Of a DNA stretch of 64,000 nucleotides, positions 45,101-54,211 are shown piece by piece. The position numbers and the translations under genes are program-made. The notes beneath the pieces were generated by a model. That model had not been told where the DNA came from and did not search any database. It saw nothing but the letters and a program-made list of their open reading frames with translations. Origin of the DNA: an uncultured Saprospiraceae bacterium (GTDB lineage Bacteria; Bacteroidota; Bacteroidia; Chitinophagales; Saprospiraceae); NCBI GenBank assembly GCA_938016265.1, contig CALLWB010000068.1, forward strand, positions 1-64,000, read 5' to 3'. How positions within the stretch are numbered: position 1 is the first letter of the stretch; each line of letters starts with the position of its first letter.

Positions 45101-48065
45101 CCAAAAATTTAGTCAATTTTCCAGCATCTGCCGCTTGATTAATTATTCTAGAAAATGCTGCGCCATCAGTTACTTTATCAACCAGTCTTAATGCCGTGGG
45201 GATATCAGAAATTTTATCTAGGATAGGCAGGAATCGCTGCATTCCTCCCACTTTGCTCATTATTTTAGTAAATGTTCCTACTCTTCCTGACCAAGCAATC
45301 AGTCTGACACCAACACCCGTACCAATAAATGCAGTTAAGAATTCAAACAATCCTCGACCTACCAGACGTCCACGCTCTCTTGGCGATAAGCCTTCAGTTG
45401 TGATTGCCTGATAGATGAAATTAGCCGCCATTATAATACCAAGCACCAATCCTACCAACGCCAATGCTGCTAACCATCCCAGACTTGTAAATGCGACGAT
45501 GAGGCCTACAACAATTGCGATTAGCACTACGCCTACAATCAGGAATATCCACTTTGCAGGGGTTTTAATCAACTCCCAGAGTCCTTTGAAGATATCAATG
45601 AATGCAAAGAACATCCCTTCAACAACTCCTACAAAGAAAGAACCGACGTCTTTAACACCGTCCCAGGCTCTACCCAGGAGACCACGATCCTTGTTCGTTA
45701 GGCTGTTAAATTCGCTATCTAGCTTGCTTGAGAAATCAGAAAGTGCTTCGTTTTGAGTTTCTTCTGTTGCCTCTACTTTTGCGGTGATTTCTGTTTCCCT
45801 TTCTTCGACTTGTTCTTCCCAAGTTTGATCGGCATCTTCAATTGCAGCATCTAGCTCTGGTTCGAGGTCTGGGACCAGACTTTCCATATGTTCTGTAACC
45901 TCCTCTACCAACTCATCCACTTCTTCGATCTTGTCGTCTTTTGTATTGTTGGCCTCCGTAGTGAGTTCCTCCTTCATCTCTGTAAGCGCCTCGTCGACAG
46001 CATCAACAAGCTTTACAGTTTCAGCCTCTACCTTAGTTTTGTGTTCTGAGAGTTTAGGAGTTACTTCGTTGATGTACCCGTCGATTTCGGTTTCATGCTC
46101 AGTAATTGCATTATTGAGGTCCGTGTATGCTTTGTCTAATTCTTCTGGGTGCCAGCCAATTTCTTCTAGTGACGTGACAAACTCATCAATTTCTGCTTTC
46201 GCTTTTTCTGCCTCCTGATCAAGAACCGGAGTGGCCTTAGTCATGACTTCATCGAGATTTTCTTTGGCGCCTTCGCCCATCTCTGTGAGTCCTGTTTCAG
46301 TGTCTGTTTTTCCATTATCAAGCGCCGCGATGACTTCTTGGATTTCCGTATTTAGCCCTTCTAGGTATGCGTCGACGTTTGTAGTTACTTCATCTTTAAA
46401 CTCGTCTCTGCTTTTCCTTAGTCCAGCAATACCATCTCTCCTTGGGGTTTCGAATTCCGCGGCGGTATCTGTTGCTTCTTTATTGATATCTGTAGAAAGA
46501 GTTTGCCCATCGGTACGGATATAACTAGCCGCCTCATCTCCGCTTTTGTTTATTTCACCTTTTATATCCCCCGATTTGCCTGAAGCTTCGCGTCTAAGTT
46601 CGTCGTGGCCTTCCTTGTGGGTGTACCTGCTAGCTGTATCGGAAATAGTGGAGTCTACTCTTCCAGAATTGGCGGTACTAATATTTACTACCCTGGTCCC
46701 TTCGTTATCAGCGTGGGTTACGATTCTTGTCCCTTGCGCTTCACCTTTTCCAATTAGTTCTTCTTTCTTTCCGTCTATTAGGTTGTTTAAGTTTTCAATT
46801 TCAGTAGTTGCTACACCTCTAATTTCAACAATCTTGGTAGATCGATGACTTTTTAGTTCTGTAGAGATGTCTCTCTTCAGTTGATTGATGTCATTTTTAG
46901 TTGTACTGATAATGGTGGTCAGCCTTGATTTTTGTGTAGTGACTAATCCATCAATGCCTGTTTTTTCAGCGTCGATACTTGCCTGCAGTTGGGTTTTTCG
47001 TTCAGTAGTTTTTGTATCAACCCCCTGTTTCGCAGTTTCTGCATCCTGAAGGAATTGCTGATACCTAGCGAATAGATGGTCGTACCCACCGCCGCCTTGT
47101 CTCTGAATGACCTTTCTTTGCGATGCTTTTTGAAGTTTTGATTTGTTAATTTTCCTTTTCGAAACCTTTGAAGAGTCGTCAGGCGCTCGATGTTCCATCG
47201 CTTTCCGGCCTTTTGCATCTGCATCCTTCTCCAGTTTTTGATCAGCGTTGATGGCCATGCCGTCGATCTCGAATTCTGGATTTACCTTGCCTTCTGATTG
47301 TTGTATTATATGTGCAAGCTCATGACCGATCAACTCTTGTCCTTGTCTGGTATTCGGGTTGAATTTGCCAGGAGCAAAGTGAATATCACTTCCTTGAGCA
47401 AATGCCTGCGCACCAATTCTATTTGCCTGCTGGCTATTTTTGATGATATTGACATCAGAGAAATCGAACTTATAGGCACTCTCCATTTTAGCCATTACAT
47501 CAGCAGACGCTTGATTTGCCTTTGGTTCTGGGAATCCAGCAACTTTCTTTTTAGGCTTTTTAGGGGCTTCAACCTTATAGGGGTTTTCTTTTTCTGTTGC
47601 CGCTCGTTGTCCTAATTTTCCAGCATTTGCTGATTTAGATTTTTCTGATTTAAATGCATCAATTGGTTGATTAGGAGTAGAATCAGTAGGTTTTTTGTTT
47701 TCTGGTGAAAAAACAACCTTCCCTTTTCTGGCTTCTTTAGTTTTGAAATCTAGTTTGGCCTTGGGTTTGTCACCTCCTGGGGCGGAAGGCGGTGCTATTG
47801 GGGTGTCGGGTGGTGCTATTGAAACGCCGCCACCAGAGGCTTCACTTTTGCCATTGTCACCTTTCTCTTCGGTAGTGCTTTCTTCACCAGAATCGCCTGT
47901 TACTTTTTGACTTCTTGCAGATAGGTTAACCATGGGAGGAGGAGATATACTTTTCCCCTTAGGCTCTTTTTCCTTTTCAGCCAAATGGTCGGCATTCGCG
48001 TTAGACTTTTCTTTTTCTTGCCCTTTTTTCTTTCGGGCAAGCTGATGGTTTTTATTCTTGTCCAT
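42150..48065 (-). CDS. Giant DUF4157 (eCIS core) repeat protein, probable toxin or effector
   Basis: 1971 residues from the ATG at 48065 (an in-frame TTG at 48089 is less likely); no signal peptide. Residues 1-190 are charged and Pro-rich. About 195-270 is a DUF4157/eCIS core domain with HELAH (His248, Glu249, His252), SDIHFAPG and MAINAD. About 320-780 is a Glu/Lys/Asp/Thr coiled coil. About 790-890 is hydrophobic (WIFLIVGVVLIAIVVGLIV), flanked by helices such as FFVGVVEGMFFAFIDIF. About 940-1165 is a degenerate 12-13-residue repeat, then about 1167-1455 is about 24 near-identical KADAGQLIxLFE units. A unique domain (about 1540-1690), more repeats, and a C-terminal tip (about 1790-1971) with Asp1888, Glu1902, Lys1904 spaced like a PD-(D/E)xK nuclease follow. 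DUF4157 proteins are linked to contractile injection systems. Toxin role is inferred. Confidence 0.8.
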   Translation of the reverse strand: MDKNKNHQLARKKKGQEKEKSNANADHLAEKEKEPKGKSISPPPMVNLSARSQKVTGDSGEESTTEEKGDNGKSEASGGGVSIAPPDTPIAPPSAPGGDKPKAKLDFKTKEARKGKVVFSPENKKPTDSTPNQPIDAFKSEKSKSANAGKLGQRAATEKENPYKVEAPKKPKKKVAGFPEPKANQASADVMAKMESAYKFDFSDVNIIKNSQQANRIGAQAFAQGSDIHFAPGKFNPNTRQGQELIGHELAHIIQQSEGKVNPEFEIDGMAINADQKLEKDADAKGRKAMEHRAPDDSSKVSKRKINKSKLQKASQRKVIQRQGGGGYDHLFARYQQFLQDAETAKQGVDTKTTERKTQLQASIDAEKTGIDGLVTTQKSRLTTIISTTKNDINQLKRDISTELKSHRSTKIVEIRGVATTEIENLNNLIDGKKEELIGKGEAQGTRIVTHADNEGTRVVNISTANSGRVDSTISDTASRYTHKEGHDELRREASGKSGDIKGEINKSGDEAASYIRTDGQTLSTDINKEATDTAAEFETPRRDGIAGLRKSRDEFKDEVTTNVDAYLEGLNTEIQEVIAALDNGKTDTETGLTEMGEGAKENLDEVMTKATPVLDQEAEKAKAEIDEFVTSLEEIGWHPEELDKAYTDLNNAITEHETEIDGYINEVTPKLSEHKTKVEAETVKLVDAVDEALTEMKEELTTEANNTKDDKIEEVDELVEEVTEHMESLVPDLEPELDAAIEDADQTWEEQVEERETEITAKVEATEETQNEALSDFSSKLDSEFNSLTNKDRGLLGRAWDGVKDVGSFFVGVVEGMFFAFIDIFKGLWELIKTPAKWIFLIVGVVLIAIVVGLIVAFTSLGWLAALALVGLVLGIIMAANFIYQAITTEGLSPRERGRLVGRGLFEFLTAFIGTGVGVRLIAWSGRVGTFTKIMSKVGGMQRFLPILDKISDIPTALRLVDKVTDGAAFSRIINQAADAGKLTKFLDEAGDINRLISVLDEIGDVNKVLKYVDDPAKFLSVIDRVGDSGNVMKLLDKVKSIDDVIKLVDKTTDIPNLLKLVDKVTEVPVLLRLIDKVPGLSKLIEAVKLLKPDVLLKILESRLSINKIIWLAGKIKNPAKLLQLVRRVRPVEKITRVVTKVPQIDDLLKLLDHVDDAGDLLKLLDKASPPDLLTLLNKSTPADLFTLLGKADAGQLITLFSKADAGQLISLFEKADGGQLIALFEKADAGQLIALFEKADAGQLISLFEKADAGQLISLFEKADAGQLIALFEKADAGQLIALFEKADAGQLISLFEKADAGQLITLFEKADAGQLITLFEKADAGQLIALFEKADAGQLIALFEKADAGQLVALFEKADAAQLVALFEKADAGQLVALFEKADAAQLIALFEKASPAQLVSLFEKADAGQLVVLFEKATPQQLLLFFEKTDATQLISLLGKTDAAQLKILLNKTDDIPGLIAVLDKVDPAMVVKILNSDKVSDVNHITRLMDTDLISDASQINRILNETKIPSSDELLRIIDEFSDPATLSRMVTNAFSSNSGVSIVPDVGGTTTILGRYGDDIKDVLDIVQFDKTLHFGGGIGDYNILNAPDIFWGNPSQFWDTVNQPWLQAAINRGDTIILATPPSASGALVNGAGEMTGFGREIDFLTQNWYTYVPGTSQMVPHQLTPFKHLFDDVADAERIVGLYGGDAALVERLLSGGKVTSSSQLETLAGSVTDMAQLERLLDNTTDANQLISLLEKTDPGQLTILLDKVTPEELGPILSELNANQLKSFIDHVDEYNNLPSSAKTSWIEYLKNGTYGGNPAHLVYPKNGLFMLNRKKVPNGNKIIGDPEALIAPDAAREALSATKAADRSNVETVYMGAEADRFINPGARLGTKPSADTIAVTRQGKYIISEAKGTEINKGLKQLEDSANALGKEKVIRFEMVVGNEIKSKGFTIENRILHLDGKPHLIHGKQVYITTTTP
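43702..44565 (-). repeat. 36-bp tandem repeat array coding for a 12-residue motif
   Basis: About 24 copies of a 36-bp unit inside the giant gene. On the minus strand each copy encodes a variant of KADAGQLIALFE; the middle copies differ mainly at one or two residues (I/V, A/S/T) and their synonymous sites vary, so copies were not all duplicated recently. Flanking copies are less regular (KASPPDLLTLLN, KTDAAQLKILLN). Number of units may differ between strains. Confidence 0.9.
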
Positions 48066-48346
48066 CGTATGGATTAGTATATTCCGCAATCATTTCTGAA
48101 CGGAATACTTTTAAAAATTCTGGTAAATTAGTTGGTTTCACACTAGGTTTTAATTATTTACTGGCCCCCTGTACTTCAAATTCAGCGTACAACAAATTAA
48201 AATTACGCTAAAGTATAATGTGTGAGTAAATAGTACATTAAATTACTACTATTTTAGACAAAAGACAATTTTTCAACATTCTTTTTGTCTAGAAACTACA
48301 ATACTCGGCCAAAATAAAACTGATAAATAAATTGTTTTACTATTGT
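48066..48346. other. Divergent promoter region between the giant gene and hflX
   Basis: An AT-rich gap. On the minus strand, TACTTTAG in ACATTATACTTTAG near 48209-48222 is a weak -7-like box for the giant gene. An inverted repeat AGACAAAA...TTTTGTCT (about 48255-48293) lies between it and the hflX promoter. No gene is seen. Confidence 0.35.
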
Positions 48347-48354
48347 TATCTTTG
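48347..48354 (+). promoter_or_regulatory. Perfect -7 box (TATCTTTG) of hflX
   Basis: TATCTTTG lies 40 bp before the ATG at 48395 and matches TAnnTTTG in full. Confidence 0.55.
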
Positions 48355-48394
48355 CCCACCGTAAGGAATTTAATCATTATTAATATCTTCTACT

Positions 48395-49603
48395 ATGTCT
48401 GAATGGAATGTTGGTAAGCAGAAAAAAACTGGAGTTAAAAAAGGTGTAGAATACGCAGTTTTAGTAGGTGTGGTTTCTCAAAACCAGACACTTGAGCAAG
48501 TTGAAGAGTATTTAGATGAGCTTCAGTTCCTTGCTGAAACAGCGGGGGCTATTGCCAAAAAGCGGTTTATTCAAAAACTAAACAGACCTGAATCCAGAAC
48601 TTATGTAGGGAAAGGGAAATTGGAAGAAATTCAGGAATATGTAGAAGCAAACGACATCAATCTTGTCATTTTTGATGATGACCTTTCAGGAAAACAAACC
48701 AACATTATAGAAGAAGAATTGAAAGTAAAAATATTGGATCGTAGTAGTTTGATTCTTGATATTTTTGCTTCTCGTGCGCAAACCGCGCAAGCTAGAGCTC
48801 AAGTAGAACTTGCACAAATGCAATACCTCCTTCCTAGACTTCGTGGTTTATGGACACACCTTGAACGACAACGTGGAGGGATCGGGATGAGAGGTCCGGG
48901 GGAAAAAGAAATTGAGACGGATCGCCGGATCATTCGTGATAAAATTGCTTTGTTGAAGAAAAAGTTGGAGAAAATTGAGCTGCAAGGAGAAACCAGGCGA
49001 AAAAACAGAGGCGATTTAATCCGGTTATCTCTGGTTGGGTACACCAACGTTGGTAAATCGACCTTGATGAATTTCTTGAGTAAGTCCGACGTTTTTGCTG
49101 AAGATAAATTGTTTGCAACACTAGACACAACTGTACGTAAAGTAGTATTGGACAGAATTCCATTTTTACTTTCTGATACGGTTGGATTTATTAGAAAACT
49201 CCCTACACACTTGATTGAAAGCTTCAAGTCAACACTGGATGAAGTTCGCGAAAGCGATATATTAATACATGTTGTGGATATTGCTCATCCTCAATTTGAA
49301 GATCAAATCAGTGTCGTGTCAAAAACGATAGCAGACATCAAAGCTGACGGCAAAAAGACAATTATTGTTTTCAACAAAATGGATCTTTACCGGACGCGCT
49401 ATTTTGATAAAATGTTAGACCCTGAAACAAAGACAGAGATAGAAGAAGAATTAAAAAAATCATTAATAAAAAAACATGGCGATGACGTTGTTTTCATCGC
49501 TGCATTAGAAAAGGAGAATCTGGATGGACTAAGAACGGTATTAAAGAAAGAGGTGGAAGCCTTTTATCTAGAAAGATACCCTCACCGAGCAAAATTTTGG
49601 TAG
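48395..49603 (+). CDS. hflX: GTPase HflX
   Basis: A 402-residue GTPase that splits or rescues stalled ribosomes. The N-terminal HflX domain with YVGKGKLEEIQ, the Arg-rich linker LPRLRGLWTHLERQRGGIGMRGPGE, then the G domain: G1 GYTNVGKST near residue 213, switch G3 SDTVGFIRKLP, G4 NKMD near 326. The ending YPHRAKFW is normal for short HflX. It starts the run hflX, aminopeptidase, nadD with 30 and 6 bp spacings. A consensus -7 box is 40 bp upstream. Confidence 0.96.
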   Translation: MSEWNVGKQKKTGVKKGVEYAVLVGVVSQNQTLEQVEEYLDELQFLAETAGAIAKKRFIQKLNRPESRTYVGKGKLEEIQEYVEANDINLVIFDDDLSGKQTNIIEEELKVKILDRSSLILDIFASRAQTAQARAQVELAQMQYLLPRLRGLWTHLERQRGGIGMRGPGEKEIETDRRIIRDKIALLKKKLEKIELQGETRRKNRGDLIRLSLVGYTNVGKSTLMNFLSKSDVFAEDKLFATLDTTVRKVVLDRIPFLLSDTVGFIRKLPTHLIESFKSTLDEVRESDILIHVVDIAHPQFEDQISVVSKTIADIKADGKKTIIVFNKMDLYRTRYFDKMLDPETKTEIEEELKKSLIKKHGDDVVFIAALEKENLDGLRTVLKKEVEAFYLERYPHRAKFW

Positions 49604-49633
49604 CCTCCTGATTTTCAGAAAAAAAGAATAGAG

Positions 49634-50734
49634 ATGAATCCGATATTGAAAAAGTACGCACACCTTTTGATCAACTATTGTGTAAGCCTGAAACCAGGAG
49701 AAAAAGTGTTGATCAAATCTACCACGCTTGCAGAACCTTTGGTAAGAGAAGTTTATAGAGCAGCATTGCAAGCAGGTGGTCATGCCGAAATCCAACTGAG
49801 TGTAAGAGAACAGGACCGCATATTGATAGATGCTGCCAACGACAAGCAGTTAAAACATATTTCTCCGCTATATCAATTGGCTATGGAGAGTTATGATGCT
49901 TATGTATTCATAAGAGCGCCTTATAATCTGCGAGAACTCGCTAGCGCGGATGTCGAAAAACAAAAGGTGAGAAAAGAGGCGCACAAAGATATAATGAAGA
50001 CTTACTTCAAGCGCACTGCTACCAGAGAAATGAAACGCACGCTCTGCCAATACCCCACGATAGCCAATGCACAAGAAGCAGGCATGTCTCTGGAAGAATA
50101 CGAACACTTTGTATTCAGTGCTTGCAATCTTTTCCATAAAGATCCGATCAGCGAATGGTTGGGAGTAAGAAAATACCAACAAAAAATCGTTGACCTGCTT
50201 AACCAGCGAGAAAATATTCGATACCGAAATCCGAATTTTGATATTAAATTTTCTACGAAAGGCAGAACCTGGATCAATTCCGACGGTCAGACTAATATGC
50301 CTTCAGGTGAAGTCTATACTTCTCCGGTAGAAAATTCGGTAAACGGTACGGTTCACTTTAGTTTGCCTGCGATTCATGGAGGAGTAGAGGTAGAGGACGT
50401 TACCTTATGGGTGAAAGAAGGAGAAATTCAAAAATGGGAAGCTAAAAAGGGACAAAAATACCTCGACAAAGTATTCCAAATACCAGGAGCTAGAAGGTTC
50501 GGTGAGGCAGCCATTGGAACGAATGGCAACATTCAGCGGGTAACGAACAACATCTTGTTTGATGAAAAAATGGGGGGTACCATCCATATGGCCATTGGAC
50601 AATCTTACTTGCAAGCTGGAGGAAAAAATCAGTCGTCTATTCACTGGGATATGATCACTGACATGAAAAATGGAGGCAAAATCTTTGCTGACGATGAATT
50701 GATTTATAATAACGGAAAATTCTTGTTTCTCTAG
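49634..50734 (+). CDS. M29 family aminopeptidase (thermophilic type)
   Basis: A 366-residue leaderless metallopeptidase. The four-block M29 pattern is present: MPSGEVYTSPVEN (Glu ligand) near 225, RRFGEAAIGTN (Glu) near 292, TIHMAIGQSY (His) near 316, SIHWDMITDM (His/Asp) near 336. It cuts the first residue off peptides in the cytoplasm and contributes to peptide recycling. It shares the hflX transcript; nadD follows after 6 bp. Confidence 0.92.
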   Translation: MNPILKKYAHLLINYCVSLKPGEKVLIKSTTLAEPLVREVYRAALQAGGHAEIQLSVREQDRILIDAANDKQLKHISPLYQLAMESYDAYVFIRAPYNLRELASADVEKQKVRKEAHKDIMKTYFKRTATREMKRTLCQYPTIANAQEAGMSLEEYEHFVFSACNLFHKDPISEWLGVRKYQQKIVDLLNQRENIRYRNPNFDIKFSTKGRTWINSDGQTNMPSGEVYTSPVENSVNGTVHFSLPAIHGGVEVEDVTLWVKEGEIQKWEAKKGQKYLDKVFQIPGARRFGEAAIGTNGNIQRVTNNILFDEKMGGTIHMAIGQSYLQAGGKNQSSIHWDMITDMKNGGKIFADDELIYNNGKFLFL

Positions 50735-50740
50735 TCGATT

Positions 50741-51328
50741 ATGCCACAAAGTCCAAAAAAAGTCGGGTTATTTTTCGGGTCTTTCAACCCTGTACATGTT
50801 GGCCACATGATCATTGCCAACCATATGATCAATTGGACGGATCTCGATCATGTATGGATGGTTATTACCCCACACAACCCTCATAAAAATAAAAGCACCT
50901 TAGCTAAAGACTATGATCGTTTGAATCTGGTAGCAGATGCAATTGGAGACAATCCAAGGTTGAAAGCATCTAACATCGAGTTTAATCTTCCAAAGCCGTC
51001 CTATACTATTGATACGCTTACTTATTTGGTGGAGAAGTACCCTATTCATGATTTTTCGATTATCATGGGCGGAGATAATCTTGGCACCTTACATAAATGG
51101 AAAAACTACGAACAGATTTTGAAGAATCACAAAATTTATGTCTATCAACGCCCTAATTATGAGTTAGGCGAACTCGAAAACCATCCTCAAGTCACTATTC
51201 TAGAGGCTCCTTTGCTGAACATCTCTGCCAGCTATGTCAGAAAGTGTATCAAAGAAGACAAGTCCATACGTTATTTAGTACCGGATGCGGTCTATGAATC
51301 GATAAAGGCAAGTCATTTATATCAGTAG
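50741..51328 (+). CDS. nadD: Nicotinate-nucleotide adenylyltransferase
   Basis: A 195-residue nucleotidyltransferase that adenylates nicotinate mononucleotide to deamido-NAD in NAD synthesis. Landmarks: FFGSFNPVHVGH (HxGH), VWMVITPHNPHKNK, IMGGDNLGTLHKWKN and the ISASYVRKCIKED loop (ISxT/SxxR). Length normal. It overlaps nothing but follows the aminopeptidase by 6 bp. Confidence 0.95.
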   Translation: MPQSPKKVGLFFGSFNPVHVGHMIIANHMINWTDLDHVWMVITPHNPHKNKSTLAKDYDRLNLVADAIGDNPRLKASNIEFNLPKPSYTIDTLTYLVEKYPIHDFSIIMGGDNLGTLHKWKNYEQILKNHKIYVYQRPNYELGELENHPQVTILEAPLLNISASYVRKCIKEDKSIRYLVPDAVYESIKASHLYQ

Positions 51329-51399
51329 GAAACGAAGGCCTACCTTAAGAAGGGTATCTTTCCCATTAAGGAACTAATTTACTATTCTGTAGATATTTA

Positions 51400-52110
51400 T
51401 TATTCTACTAATGTTCCAATTCGTTCTCCCTGGATGATTTTCATCAAATTATTTTCCGTGTTAATATCAAAAACAATAATCGGACGATTGTTTTCTTTGC
51501 AAAGTGTGAATGCCGTCATGTCCATCACATTCAGGTTGGCACTGATGACTTTGTCAAAAGAGATAACATCATACTTAGTGGCTGTAGGATCTTTTTCCGG
51601 ATCTGCAGAATAGATACCGTCTACTCGTGTCCCTTTCAAGATAACATCGGCGTTGATCTCGTTAGCTCTTAGTGCTGCGGCAGAATCTGTAGTAAAATAG
51701 GGGTTTCCAGTTCCAGCACTAAAGATGACAACCCTTCCCTTTTGCAGGTGTCGGATGGCTCTTCGTCGGATATATGGTTCAGCAACTTGATTCATCTCGA
51801 GCGCGGATACCAATCTGGTATACAATCCAATATTTTCGAGTGCGGCCTGCAGTGCCATGCCATTCATGACTGTAGCGAGCATGCCCATATAGTCTCCTTG
51901 CGCTCTTGGAATACCCGCCTCTGCTGCTTGTAGTCCGCGAAAGATATTTCCACCACCGATGACGACTGCTACCTGCACCCCCTCATCCACAATTTGCTTG
52001 ATCTGTTTTGAGTAGTGCACTAACATATCAGGATCAATGCCATATTGTTTTTTGCCCATCAAGGACTCTCCGCTCAATTTAAGCAGGATTCTTTTAAATC
52101 GAATTGCCAT
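51400..52110 (-). CDS. pyrH: UMP kinase
   Basis: A 236-residue amino-acid-kinase-fold enzyme that phosphorylates UMP to [26 protein letters not shown], the [14 protein letters not shown] block and [18 protein letters not shown] are all diagnostic; ending GTLVE. It follows tsf in the conserved rpsB-tsf-pyrH order, but a terminator hairpin lies between them, so expression may be partly uncoupled. Confidence 0.96.
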   Translation of the reverse strand: MAIRFKRILLKLSGESLMGKKQYGIDPDMLVHYSKQIKQIVDEGVQVAVVIGGGNIFRGLQAAEAGIPRAQGDYMGMLATVMNGMALQAALENIGLYTRLVSALEMNQVAEPYIRRRAIRHLQKGRVVIFSAGTGNPYFTTDSAAALRANEINADVILKGTRVDGIYSADPEKDPTATKYDVISFDKVISANLNVMDMTAFTLCKENNRPIIVFDINTENNLMKIIQGERIGTLVE

Positions 52111-52156
52111 AGTAGTACCTTACGTGTTAAAAATAGTTTTGGCTATAAAAAAGCCC

Positions 52157-52189
52157 AAAAAAAAGAGCGAATTAAAAAATTCGCTCTTT
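52157..52189 (-). terminator. Rho-independent terminator after tsf
   Basis: A perfect 12-bp stem (AAAGAGCGAATT / AATTCGCTCTTT) with a 4-base loop, followed on the minus strand by a T run. It starts 7 bp after the tsf stop and before pyrH, so it limits readthrough into pyrH. Confidence 0.9.
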
Positions 52190-52195
52190 AAAAAA

Positions 52196-53029
52196 TTAAC
52201 TTCCTAAGCCCATGTGCTTGAAATCTGTAACAGTTAAGTCCTTGTCTACAGATTTAAGATACGCGCCAACTGTTTCTTTGTTTGTTGCTTTCACGTATTC
52301 TTGATTGAGCAGGGTATTTTCTTTATAGAACTTGCCCAACTTTCCTTGAGCGATTCGCTCTAGTAAGTTGTCAGGCTTTCCTTCCTGACGTGCTTGTTCC
52401 ATTCCTATTTCAATTTCTTTTTCTACTAGAGAAGCGTCTACACCATCTTTATCTACAGCGATAGGGTTCATTGCTGCAACTTGCATTGCGACATTTCTTC
52501 CTACTTCTGAAAAATCGCCTTCCTGGCTAAGTCCGATTAGTACACCTCTTCTGTATCCTGCGTGGATATAAGGTACTACACTAGGAGCTTCAAGATTGTC
52601 ATATTTAGAAACCTCTACTTTTTCTCCGATTACACCGACTTGCTCAGTAACTTTATCACCAATAGAAATGCTGCCATCGTAAGTTAATGCAAGCAATTCA
52701 TCTTTTGAAGTTGGGAATTTTTCTAATGCTATGTTAGCGATACTCTTTGCAAAGTTTACAAAGTCTTCATTCTTTGCAACGAAATCAGTTTCGCAACTCA
52801 AATTTACTACAACTCCTTTTTTGTTGTCAGAAGTAGTTAGTGCAATAACAACGCCTTCGTTGGCGTCACGATCTGCTCTTTTAGCGGACAATTTTTGACC
52901 TGTTTTTCTAAGGTTGTCTTTTGCCAATTCGAGATCGCCATTTGCTTCTACTAGTGCTTTTTTGCAATCCATCATACCTGCGCCTGTTTCGCGGCGCAAT
53001 AATGCTACATCTTTAGCTGTAATGTTCAT
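52196..53029 (-). CDS. tsf: Translation elongation factor Ts
   Basis: 277 residues, the nucleotide exchange factor for EF-Tu. The N-terminal UBA-like domain opens LRRETGAGMMDCKKALVEANGDLE, then VVVNLSCETDFVAKNEDF is the conserved EF-Tu contact block. Core and C-terminal parts are complete. It lies 33 bp after rpsB in the ribosomal operon and is followed by the terminator at 52157. Confidence 0.97.
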   Translation of the reverse strand: MNITAKDVALLRRETGAGMMDCKKALVEANGDLELAKDNLRKTGQKLSAKRADRDANEGVVIALTTSDNKKGVVVNLSCETDFVAKNEDFVNFAKSIANIALEKFPTSKDELLALTYDGSISIGDKVTEQVGVIGEKVEVSKYDNLEAPSVVPYIHAGYRRGVLIGLSQEGDFSEVGRNVAMQVAAMNPIAVDKDGVDASLVEKEIEIGMEQARQEGKPDNLLERIAQGKLGKFYKENTLLNQEYVKATNKETVGAYLKSVDKDLTVTDFKHMGLGS

Positions 53030-53062
53030 GATATATAATTAATGTTTAGATTGTTTAATTGA

Positions 53063-53785
53063 TTAGCTACTTGCCTTTTCTTTTTCAGATTTATCTCTCT
53101 TTCTTGCGTCAAGACCTTCCTTGATACAACCAGTGACATAATTCGTGATCAATGCGATTGATTTAGAAGCATCGTCATTTGCAGGAATTGGGAAGTCTAC
53201 TTGATTAGGATCAGAGTTCGTATCCACAATTGCGAATGTTCGAATTCCTAATTTGTGTGCTTCTGCCAATGCAATGTGTTCATGTGTGATATCGACAATA
53301 AACATTGCAGAAGGAAGACGGTTTAATTGAGCAATACCACCCAATACGCTTTCTAATTTTGCTTTTTGACGAGTAATCATCAACCGTTCTTTCTTAGTAA
53401 CGTTTGTCAATGTGCCATCTGCAAGCATTTTTTCGTAGTTCTGCATCTTCTTGATCGACTTTCTAATCGTAGAGAAGTTGGTCATCATACCTCCTAACCA
53501 ACGCTCTGTGACGTAAGGCATATTTACCGTTTGCGCAGCTTCAGAAACGAGAATTCGTGCTTGTTTTTTAGTTGCAACATAAAGGATTTTCTTCCCTGAT
53601 TTTGCAATATTTTTAAGCGCCAATCCTGCGCGTTCCATACAATCTGCTGTACGATTGAGATCAATGATGTGAATCCCTTTCTTCTCCATGAAGATGTAAG
53701 GAAGCATTTTAGGATTCCATTTTTTCTTAAGGTGGCCGAAGTGAGAACCTGCTTCGAGCAACTCTTTATATGTAGGTTTTTCCAT
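53063..53785 (-). CDS. rpsB: 30S ribosomal protein S2
   Basis: A 240-residue protein that assembles late on the 30S head-body junction. It has LLEAGSHFGHLKKKWNPKM, the IIDLNRTADC stretch, LYVATKKQAR, and TERWLGGMMTNFSTIRKSI. Followed by tsf. Its start lies 36 bp after rpsI's stop. Confidence 0.97.
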   Translation of the reverse strand: MEKPTYKELLEAGSHFGHLKKKWNPKMLPYIFMEKKGIHIIDLNRTADCMERAGLALKNIAKSGKKILYVATKKQARILVSEAAQTVNMPYVTERWLGGMMTNFSTIRKSIKKMQNYEKMLADGTLTNVTKKERLMITRQKAKLESVLGGIAQLNRLPSAMFIVDITHEHIALAEAHKLGIRTFAIVDTNSDPNQVDFPIPANDDASKSIALITNYVTGCIKEGLDARKRDKSEKEKASS

Positions 53786-53821
53786 GTTTTAAATTTCTTA
53801 AAATTGATATTCAAATAAAAA

Positions 53822-54208
53822 TTAACGTTTAGAGAACTGGAAGCTTTTTCTAGCTTTAGGCTTACCGTATTTTTTACGTTCTACCACTCTGGAGTCTCTT
53901 CTAAGATATTTCTTAGCTTTTAATGGTGGTCGGAATTCTTCATTGATTTTGATCAGTGCTCTGGAAATCCCTAAACGGACTGCCTCTGCTTGACCTTTGA
54001 ATCCACCTCCATTTACATTAACGTTAATATTATAAAGCGTTGCTACATCTACTGTTTGCAACGGATCAATAACGTAGTGTTGTATGTGTGATTGAGGAAA
54101 ATATTCTTTATAAGTTTTGCCATTCACTGTAATAGTGCCATCACCCTGAGTAAGATAAACTCTGGCAACAGAAGCTTTTCTTCTTCCTAATGCATTAATC
54201 ATTTCCAT
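53822..54208 (-). CDS. rpsI: 30S ribosomal protein S9
   Basis: A 128-residue ribosomal protein that contacts P-site tRNA through its basic tail. Landmarks: ALGRRKASVARVYL, NVNGGGFKGQAEAVRLGISRAL and the RRDSRVVERKKYGKPKAR ending with the KR tail. It starts 3 bp after rplM. Confidence 0.97.
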   Translation of the reverse strand: MEMINALGRRKASVARVYLTQGDGTITVNGKTYKEYFPQSHIQHYVIDPLQTVDVATLYNINVNVNGGGFKGQAEAVRLGISRALIKINEEFRPPLKAKKYLRRDSRVVERKKYGKPKARKSFQFSKR

Positions 54209-54211
54209 TTC

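Noticed and set aside
48066-48089. TTG at 48089 as the start of the giant gene
   Set aside because: An ATG eight codons later begins the charged N-terminus; the extra residues have no support.
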